From an uncultured Lachnospiraceae bacterium (GTDB lineage: Bacteria > Bacillota > Clostridia > Lachnospirales > Lachnospiraceae): a stretch of DNA of 8,570 bases. The position numbers and the translations under genes are program-made. Below, one piece after another: positions 1 through 4,887 of this stretch (positions are counted from its first letter, which is position 1; each line of letters begins with the position of its first letter). Below the pieces are notes generated by a model. The model ran no database searches. It was not told where the DNA came from and was given only the letters and a program-made list of their open reading frames with translations. The stretch covers positions 1-8,570 of the forward strand of contig CASGVX010000080.1 in NCBI GenBank assembly GCA_949346185.1, read 5' to 3'.

Positions 1-104
1 TATACAACCGATACGAAAATAACAAGAGAAAGATTCCTTATGGCGTTGCCACCAAGATAGCGTATATCTTGGGCATGAGGTTTGAAGAGATATTTGATTT
101 GTGA
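1..104 (+). CDS. XRE-family helix-turn-helix regulator, C-terminal end (partial)
   Basis: Only the last 33 codons are in the window; the frame starts at position 3 and ends with TGA at 102-104. The peptide ends in KIAYILGMRFEEIFDL, and the pattern 'P..VA.KIA..LG...EEIF' is the classic end of a Cro/C1-type HTH domain (helices 4-5), as in small single-domain XRE regulators. It would bind DNA as a dimer and regulate its own locus. The gene ends 39 bp before the IS30-type transposase with no promoter or terminator visible between them, so the two are probably transcribed together. The N-terminus and recognition helix are outside the window, so target and exact subfamily cannot be judged. Confidence 0.75.
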   Translation, partial: YNRYENNKRKIPYGVATKIAYILGMRFEEIFDL

Positions 105-143
105 TGGTTTGAAAATATATGCTTCAAGCGGGAGGGATGACCT

Positions 144-1193
144 ATGGGAAAGAGGACATTTAGGCAATTCACATGGAATGATCGCATCAAGATGGAGACG
201 ATGCTCAATATGGGGCATAGCAAGTCGGAAGTGGCAGAATATCTACATATACATAGAAGCAATGTTTACCGGGAATTTGATCGGGGAAAATATGTCCATA
301 GGAATTCCGATTATACCGAGGAAATGAGATATAGCAGTGACCTAGGGCAGAGAGTGCACGATTTGAACAAGCAGAAGAAGGGGCGTGGCCTTAAGATAGG
401 GAAGGACAGGGAGCTGGCTGACTATATCGAGGACAAGATTGTCGAGAATAAATACAGCCCTGCCGCCGCATTGGCAGATGTGGAAAAAGAAAGGGAAGAG
501 AAGAAATTTAAGACCAGAATCAGCCTCCGCACGCTATATAGGTATATTGACGCTGGCATTTTCCTGAGGCTGACCAACAAGCACCTTCCCGTAAAGGGAA
601 GAAGGAAGAAGCATCATAAGAAGGTCAAAATCCAAAAGAGGGCAAGCGCAGGCAAGAGCATTGAAAACAGGCCGGAAGAAGTGCAGGATCGGGAGGTTTT
701 TGGGCATTGGGAGATGGATACGGTGAAGGGCAAGCAGGGAATCACGAAATCCTGCTTGCTCGTCCTGACAGAGAGGAAGACACGCCAGGAAATTGTGCTC
801 AAATTGAAAAACCAGAAGGCAGAATCAGTAGTTGATGCATTGGATGGGCTGGAAAGGAAATGGGGCGAGTTATTTTCGAGAGTTTTTAAGAGCATCACGG
901 TTGATAATGGTGTTGAGTTTTCAGACAATGAAGGGCTGGAACGCTCTGCGAGAAAAGAGGGGATACGGACGAGTATGTTTTACTGTCATCCATACAGCAG
1001 CTGGGAAAGGGGGAGCAACGAAAACCAGAACAAGCTGATCAGGAGGCATATTCCAAAAGGAACGGACTTTGAAGGGACATCCCATGAGGAGATAGCATAT
1101 ATTGAATCATGGATTAATAATTACCCAAGGGGAATATTTGATTATGGAACGGCTGCGGAAAGGTTCGAGGAAGAACTAAGTAAATTGACGTAA
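144..1193 (+). CDS. IS30-family transposase
   Basis: A 349-residue DDE transposase that would cut and join the ends of its insertion sequence. The N-terminal part (about residues 8-50) is the IS30-type HTH: 'FTWNDRIKMETMLNMGHS' followed by 'VAEYLHIHRSNVYREFDRG'. The integrase/RNase H-like core begins near residue 185 with 'FGHWEMDTVKG' (D192). The second acidic residue is D254 in 'ITVDNGVEFSD' and the third is E288 in 'SWERGSNENQNKLIRRHIPK', giving the D-33-E spacing expected of the family. The C-terminus 'WINNYPRGIFDYGTAAERF' matches the usual IS30 tail. A ribosome binding site GGAGGG (131-136) lies 7 nt before the ATG. Length is within the family range and no frameshift is seen, so it is probably functional. 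The family call is strong; the exact IS name cannot be given. Confidence 0.95.
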   Translation: MGKRTFRQFTWNDRIKMETMLNMGHSKSEVAEYLHIHRSNVYREFDRGKYVHRNSDYTEEMRYSSDLGQRVHDLNKQKKGRGLKIGKDRELADYIEDKIVENKYSPAAALADVEKEREEKKFKTRISLRTLYRYIDAGIFLRLTNKHLPVKGRRKKHHKKVKIQKRASAGKSIENRPEEVQDREVFGHWEMDTVKGKQGITKSCLLVLTERKTRQEIVLKLKNQKAESVVDALDGLERKWGELFSRVFKSITVDNGVEFSDNEGLERSARKEGIRTSMFYCHPYSSWERGSNENQNKLIRRHIPKGTDFEGTSHEEIAYIESWINNYPRGIFDYGTAAERFEEELSKLT

Positions 1194-1274
1194 TAGGGGC
1201 AATTTATTTTTTTTGAAAAAAGTGTCGCATTTATATTGACAAAATGCAAAAAATAAAAAAATTTAAAAAAGTAC

Positions 1275-1303
1275 TTGCAAAAAATGATAATCTGATATAT
1301 ACT
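1275..1303 (+). promoter_or_regulatory. Sigma-A-type promoter of tRNA-Gln
   Basis: A -35 box TTGCAA (1275-1280) and a -10 box TATACT (1298-1303) are separated by exactly 17 bp, about 40 bp before the mature 5' end of the tRNA. The surroundings are very A/T-rich, as is typical upstream of stable RNA genes. An overlapping TATAAT at 1303-1308 has no suitable -35 and is the less likely -10. Confidence 0.7.
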
Positions 1304-1344
1304 ATAATAGTGCTTGCGGGAGAGCGGGCAGTAAAGAATAATGA

Positions 1345-1416
1345 TGGGCTATCGCCAAATGGTAAGGCACTGGACTCTGACTCCAGCATTTCAAGGTTCG
1401 AATCCTTGTAGCCCAG
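1345..1416 (+). tRNA. tRNA-Gln (anticodon CUG)
   Basis: A 72-nt cloverleaf. The acceptor stem TGGGCTA (1345-1351) pairs with TAGCCCA (1409-1415), and the discriminator is G1416. The D-arm is GCC..GGC. The anticodon stem CTGGA/TCCAG encloses the loop CTCTGAC, giving anticodon CTG for glutamine codon CAG. The T-arm is CAAGG-TTCGAAT-CCTTG. No CCA is encoded (GTAAG follows), so the end must be added by tRNA nucleotidyltransferase. It stands alone with its own promoter and terminator. The U-A first pair and G discriminator agree with glutamine identity. Reads intact. Confidence 0.97.
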
Positions 1417-1422
1417 TAAGGG

Positions 1423-1458
1423 AAATCCCTCCATATAGTAATATATGGAGGGATTTTT
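1423..1458 (+). terminator. Intrinsic terminator of tRNA-Gln
   Basis: A perfect 15-bp inverted repeat, AAATCCCTCCATATA (1423-1437) and TATATGGAGGGATTT (1442-1456), with a 4-nt loop GTAA, ending in TTTTT (1454-1458). It begins only 7 nt after the tRNA. The A-run at the 5' foot means it could also work on the minus strand and insulate the tRNA from the ABC-F gene. Confidence 0.93.
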
Positions 1459-1532
1459 GGCTGATAGAAAACTTTCCCTATGATTATTTTTCAGGATATC
1501 AATGATACAGCACTCTTGGCTAGTTGAAGTCA

Positions 1533-1563
1533 ATTCCCCCGTAGTCTGATTCCCCATAGTCTG
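1533..1563. repeat. Two-copy short tandem repeat (15-16 bp unit)
   Basis: ATTCCCCCGTAGTCTG (1533-1548) is followed directly by ATTCCCCATAGTCTG (1549-1563), which differs by one substitution and one C. It lies in the non-coding stretch between the tRNA terminator and the end of the ABC-F gene. No function is evident; it may be a small tandem duplication. Confidence 0.6.
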
Positions 1564-1581
1564 CTGAGATGGAACAAAACA

Positions 1582-1635
1582 GCGGCTGCAGTTCTGCCCG
1601 TGCAATTAATTCGAGTTTGGCAAAACTACAGCCGC
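1582..1635 (-). terminator. Probable terminator of the ABC-F gene
   Basis: GCGGCTGCAGTTCTGCC (1582-1598) and GGCAAAACTACAGCCGC (1619-1635) form a 17-bp stem. The two imperfect positions are G-U wobbles in the minus-strand RNA but C-A mismatches in the plus-strand RNA, so the structure favours the minus strand. The loop is 20 nt. In the minus-strand direction TGTTTTGTT follows, a broken but U-rich tail. It lies about 45 bp past the stop codon of the ABC-F gene. Confidence 0.65.
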
Positions 1636-1636
1636 C

Positions 1637-1661
1637 GTACTAGTGTACTGTATACTAGTAC
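1637..1661. repeat. Near-perfect 25-bp palindrome
   Basis: Two 12-nt arms, GTACTAGTGTAC and GTATACTAGTAC, flank a single T, with one non-matching position. It lies between the ABC-F stop codon and the terminator hairpin. It could be a 3'-UTR hairpin or a protein-binding dyad; nothing in the sequence decides. Confidence 0.6.
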
Positions 1662-1678
1662 AACTTGCTTTCCGTTGT

Positions 1679-3310
1679 CTAGTCGTCATCCTCAGCCTGA
1701 ACAGAAAGCAACTGGCGTTTCCTTGCCATCTCGTCGCTTTCCAGATACTCATCGTAGGTGGTGATTTTGTCAATCAATCCCCCTGGCGTGATTTCCATAA
1801 TCCTGTTGGCAATGGTCTGGATGAATTGGTGATCCTGGGAGGTGAACAGTACCACGCCGGAAAACTTGATTAATCCGTTGTTTAGCGCTGTGATGGATTC
1901 CATGTCCAAGTGGGCGGTGGGCTCATCAATAATCAGCACGTTGGAGGCCAGTATCATCATCTTGGACAGCATGACCCGAACGCGCTCGCCGCCAGAGAGG
2001 ACATTGACCTTTTTTACGCCGTCCTCTCCCGGGAAGAGCATTCTTCCCAGAAATCCCCGCACATAGGTGGGGTCTTTTTCCGGGGAGAAGGGCATCAGGA
2101 AGTCCACGATGGTCTCGCTGCCGGAGAAAAGCTCTGTATTGTCCTTGGGGAAGTAGGACTGGCTGGTGGTGATTCCCCACTTGTAGCTGCCCTCGTCCGG
2201 CTCCATCTCTCCGGCCAGTATCTGGAAAAGGGTGGTGGTGGCGATGGTGTTGCTTCCCACAAATGCCACCTTGTCCTCCTTATTCAAGATGAAGGAGATA
2301 TCGTCCAGCACTTTTACCCCGTCTATGGTCTTGGAGAGGTGCTCCACCGTCAGCACTTCGTTTCCGATTTCCCGCTCTGGGCGGAAGTCGATGTAGGGAT
2401 ACTTCCGGCTGGAGGGCTTCATGTCGTCCAATTCAATCTTTTCCAGTGCCTTCTTGCGGGAAGTGGCCTGCTTGGATTTGGAGGCGTTGGCGCTGAATCG
2501 CTGGATAAATTCCTGAAGTTCCTTGATCTTTTCTTCTTTTTTCTTATTGGCTTCCTTCATCTGCTTGATCATCAGCTGGCTGGACTCGTACCAGAAGTCG
2601 TAATTTCCAGTGTAGAGCTGGATTTTCGCATAGTCGATATCCGCAATATGGGTGCAGACTTTGTTCAGGAAATATCGGTCATGGGATACCACGATGACGG
2701 TATTCTCAAATTCAATCAAAAATTCCTCCAGCCAGCGAATGGCATCTAAGTCCAGATGGTTGGTGGGCTCGTCCAGCAGCAGGATATCCGGGTTTCCGAA
2801 GAGGGCCTGTGCCAGAAGGATCTTTACCTTGTCGGTGTCGGTCAGTTCCCTCACTTTCTTATCGTGCAGTTCTGTGCCCACGCCCAATCCATTCAGCAGG
2901 GTGGCGGCATCTGCCTCTGCCTCCCAGCCGTTCATTTCTGCAAATTCCCCCTCTAATTCGCTGGCTCTGATGCCGTCCTCCTCTGTAAAGTCTTCCTTCG
3001 CATAGATGGCATCCTTTTCTTTCATGATGCTGTATAGGCGGTCATTTCCCATGATTACGGTATCCAGAACCAGATATTCATCATACTGGAAATGATCCTG
3101 CTTCAGGAAAGAAAGGCGCTGTCCGGGAGTGATGATGATTTCTCCCTTGGATGGCTCCAGCTCTCCGGTGAGAATCTTTAAGAATGTGGACTTTCCGGCA
3201 CCGTTGGCACCGATGAGGCCATAGCAGTTCCCCTCTGTAAATTTGATGTTGACATCCTCGAAAAGTGCCTTTTTTCCAAGGCGAAGTGTGACATTGCTTG
3301 CCTGTATCAT
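1679..3310 (-). CDS. ABC-F family ATPase, YkpA/YbiT type
   Basis: A 543-residue soluble protein with two tandem ATP-binding cassettes and no membrane segments. ABC-F proteins bind the ribosome near the E site and act on stalled or idle translation complexes; the YkpA/YbiT group is generally regarded as housekeeping rather than resistance. ABC1 has Walker A GANGAGKST (34-42), Walker B DILLLDEPTNHLD (175-187) and H-switch H210. The interdomain linker (about 242-296) is strongly charged and helical, e.g. EANKKKEEKIKELQEF, followed by SANASKSKQATSRKK, the usual P-site-facing linker. ABC2 has signature LSGGE (438-442) and Walker B VLIIDEPTAHLD. The ABC1 signature is LTDTD (156-160), ABC2 Walker A is GSNTIATT (352-359) without the Lys, and the ABC2 H-switch position is Gln (Q492). 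Start: GAGGT lies 6 nt upstream of the ATG. It has its own promoter and terminator, so it is likely monocistronic. Confidence 0.93.
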   Translation of the reverse strand: MIQASNVTLRLGKKALFEDVNIKFTEGNCYGLIGANGAGKSTFLKILTGELEPSKGEIIITPGQRLSFLKQDHFQYDEYLVLDTVIMGNDRLYSIMKEKDAIYAKEDFTEEDGIRASELEGEFAEMNGWEAEADAATLLNGLGVGTELHDKKVRELTDTDKVKILLAQALFGNPDILLLDEPTNHLDLDAIRWLEEFLIEFENTVIVVSHDRYFLNKVCTHIADIDYAKIQLYTGNYDFWYESSQLMIKQMKEANKKKEEKIKELQEFIQRFSANASKSKQATSRKKALEKIELDDMKPSSRKYPYIDFRPEREIGNEVLTVEHLSKTIDGVKVLDDISFILNKEDKVAFVGSNTIATTTLFQILAGEMEPDEGSYKWGITTSQSYFPKDNTELFSGSETIVDFLMPFSPEKDPTYVRGFLGRMLFPGEDGVKKVNVLSGGERVRVMLSKMMILASNVLIIDEPTAHLDMESITALNNGLIKFSGVVLFTSQDHQFIQTIANRIMEITPGGLIDKITTYDEYLESDEMARKRQLLSVQAEDDD

Positions 3311-3326
3311 TTTTTACCTCATTTCT

Positions 3327-3342
3327 GCGCTGCATGCTGCGC
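3327..3342. repeat. Short imperfect palindrome in the ABC-F 5' leader
   Basis: GCGCTGCATGCTGCGC is 16 bp and palindromic at 14 positions. It lies between the ABC-F promoter and its ribosome binding site (3315-3319 region), so it would be in the mRNA leader as a small hairpin close to the Shine-Dalgarno sequence. A role in translation control is possible but unproven. Confidence 0.4.
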
Positions 3343-3370
3343 TCTCAGTGTCATAAATGTTTTAATTACT

Positions 3371-3398
3371 ATTTTACAGAAATATATACATTTTGCAA
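3371..3398 (-). promoter_or_regulatory. Promoter of the ABC-F gene
   Basis: Read on the minus strand: -35 TTGCAA (3393-3398), 16-bp spacer, -10 TAAAAT (3371-3376). This is about 60 bp before the start codon, leaving a short leader. Both boxes are one or two bases off consensus. Confidence 0.55.
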
Positions 3399-3406
3399 GA
3401 AATATT

Positions 3407-3436
3407 TTGACACTATGGTGACAAATATAGTAAGAT
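3407..3436 (+). promoter_or_regulatory. Promoter of the membrane glycosyltransferase-like gene
   Basis: A perfect -35 TTGACA (3407-3412) and -10 TAAGAT (3431-3436) with an 18-bp spacer, about 45 bp before the ATG. It is arranged back-to-back with the ABC-F promoter, the two -35 boxes being 8 bp apart. TATAGT (3426-3431) overlaps but would leave only 13 bp of spacer. Confidence 0.5.
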
Positions 3437-3482
3437 AGAAATAGTAAACCTTTTTTGGTATTTTCAATGGGAGGACATATGA

Positions 3483-4784
3483 ATGCGGGAAATCGTATTG
3501 TTTCTTTTTTTTGGGGGAGTATTTCTATTGTTTGCATTCTTTTGGTTTGGAAGGTTTTTGTATGAGACTGGATGCGTCAAGGGTGAGAAGAAAAAGATTT
3601 TTCAGCAGGATGCATCTTTTTCAGGAGAAGGCGTGCTGAAAAGAGATATGATACAGGTATTTAAGATGGCTTTGATGGTCCGGCTCTTAGTCTACCTGGC
3701 AGGGGCTATATGGATGCTGCTCGGTTCTGAGGAGACAAGCTTTACATTGCAGCAGATTTTGGAGCAGTGGGAGAGATGGGATGCTCCTCACTATATGAAC
3801 TTGGCCAGGCTGGGATATGAGGATTTCATCGAGGACGGCCAGCATCTGTTTTTGGTGTTTTTTCCTCTGTATCCGTGGCTGATGCGGGGAGTGCATCTGG
3901 TGGTGAAGAACTGGCATTTGTGCGGCATCCTGATATCCACTCTGGCTTTTTGCGTGGGAAGCTGTTATTTCTATGCCTTTGTGAAGGAGGAGTTCGGAAA
4001 GGACATAGCAGAGAAGTCTTATGTGCTTTTTGCGGCGTATCCTTTTGCTTTCTTCTTCGGAGGCATTATGACGGAGAGCTTGTTCTTCTGCTTGCTATCT
4101 GCGGGCTTGTATTATATTAGCAAGCATCGCTTTCTGGTGGCTGGAGTGATTGGCTTGTTCCTGTCTCTGTGCCGGGTGCAGGGTGTGCTTTTGCTTGGAG
4201 TGGGCTTGGTGGAGTTTTTCGTGTCCTATCAGCCGGGGAAATGTTTCCGCAATGGAATGCTTGGCGCATTTTGGAAAGATTTCCTTACCAAGGGAATCTG
4301 GCTTTTTCTGATTCCTGTGGGGAATTTGATATATTTTTACTTGAATTATCGAGTAGAGGGAGATTTTTTCCGTTTCCAGTATTATCAGGAGAATCATTGG
4401 TATCACACGACGACATGGGTGCCCAGATGTCTTGATGAGATTTTAGGAAATCTTTTCGGGGAAAATACTACCAATGCCATGCGGCTTGCAGTATGGCTGC
4501 CAGAACTGGTGATTTTTGTGTTGACGGTGGTCTGCCTGGTATATATGGTTCGCAGGCATCCTTTGAAGTATAGCGCATTTTTACTGGTGTATACGATGGT
4601 GAATTATTCGGTGACGTTTCTCATCAGTGGTGGCAGGTATATGGCTTGCGCCCTGCCGCTGTTCATAGTTTTGGCGGATATAGGGAAGGATCGTCCCCTG
4701 TTGTATAAGGGAATGGTGCTATCTGGAATGCTGTTGTTCGGCGTCTATTTCGTGGGATATTTTATGGGATTTCAGATTATGTAG
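3483..4784 (+). CDS. Multi-pass membrane protein, PIG-V/GT-C glycosyltransferase-like
   Basis: A 433-residue protein with about ten hydrophobic segments, the first at residues 3-27, so it sits in the cytoplasmic membrane. After the second segment (about 62-80) an extracytoplasmic loop reads 'WERWDAPHYMNLARLGY' (W99-D100, H103-Y104), followed by 'FFPLYPWLMR' (126-135). The WD..HY..A..GY...FFPLYP pattern is that of the PIG-V-like GT-C family, whose acidic residue in this loop serves lipid-phosphate-sugar-dependent transfer. 'FFGGIMTESLFF' (191-202) and 'SGGRYMACALPLF' (382-394) also fit. Donor and acceptor cannot be read from the sequence. Start: GGGAGG (3469-3474) lies 8 nt upstream; an out-of-frame ATG at 3479 is 4 nt from it. 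The N-terminal extension up to about residue 55 is unlike the family core. A T8-G5 run lies at codons 8-12. The GH13-like gene follows after 103 bp with no terminator. Confidence 0.8.
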   Translation: MREIVLFLFFGGVFLLFAFFWFGRFLYETGCVKGEKKKIFQQDASFSGEGVLKRDMIQVFKMALMVRLLVYLAGAIWMLLGSEETSFTLQQILEQWERWDAPHYMNLARLGYEDFIEDGQHLFLVFFPLYPWLMRGVHLVVKNWHLCGILISTLAFCVGSCYFYAFVKEEFGKDIAEKSYVLFAAYPFAFFFGGIMTESLFFCLLSAGLYYISKHRFLVAGVIGLFLSLCRVQGVLLLGVGLVEFFVSYQPGKCFRNGMLGAFWKDFLTKGIWLFLIPVGNLIYFYLNYRVEGDFFRFQYYQENHWYHTTTWVPRCLDEILGNLFGENTTNAMRLAVWLPELVIFVLTVVCLVYMVRRHPLKYSAFLLVYTMVNYSVTFLISGGRYMACALPLFIVLADIGKDRPLLYKGMVLSGMLLFGVYFVGYFMGFQIM

Positions 4785-4819
4785 TTTAGACGGAATTGAT
4801 TGTGCTTGGAGCTTAGGCG

Positions 4820-4853
4820 GCCAATAGCGCGTTGGCGCAGGAGATGCGTTGGC
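4820..4853 (+). repeat. Repeated GCGTTGGC with competing partner GCCAA
   Basis: GCGTTGGC occurs at 4829-4836 and 4846-4853, and each copy can pair with GCCAA at 4820-4824, giving two mutually exclusive small hairpins. They lie 35 bp or more before the start of the GH13-like gene, in the gap after the membrane protein. No T-run follows, so this is not a normal terminator. Confidence 0.4.
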
Positions 4854-4887
4854 ATTTGGCTACTTAAGCATATTTTAGGGGGATACT

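Larger units (their letters stand above)
1..1260 (+). mobile_element. Probable IS30-family element, right-hand part; ends not resolved
   Basis: The intact transposase implies an insertion sequence. The A/T-rich stretch after it (1194-1260) contains a T-run, GTGTCGC and an outward-facing TTGACA (1236-1241), plausible for a right IS end. The 143 bp upstream of the transposase contain no inverted copy of this stretch. Either the left end lies beyond the window, which would place the small XRE gene inside the element, or the element is decayed or immobile. The right boundary given here is a guess; the tRNA gene promoter starting at 1275 is certainly outside. Confidence 0.35.

Noticed and set aside
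1236..1264. Perfect TTGACA at 1236-1241 as the tRNA promoter
   Set aside because: No acceptable -10 lies 16-18 bp downstream; the TTGCAA/TATACT pair at 1275-1303 fits better. It may still be an outward -35 of the IS end.
144..1416. IS30 element integrated into the tRNA-Gln gene as an attachment site
   Set aside because: The tRNA is intact and no duplicated 3' tRNA segment is seen near the transposase; IS30 transposases do not target tRNA ends in the manner of tyrosine integrases.
1533..1563. CRISPR-like repeat
   Set aside because: Only two directly adjacent copies of 15-16 bp with no spacers between them.
1231..1605. Minus-strand 124-codon open frame
   Set aside because: It runs antisense through the tRNA-Gln gene and its terminator, and its translation shows no family resemblance.
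1910..2749. Plus-strand 279-codon open frame
   Set aside because: It lies entirely antisense to the ABC-F gene, which has clear motifs; Gly/His/Val/Leu-rich composition is a shadow of the minus-strand codons.
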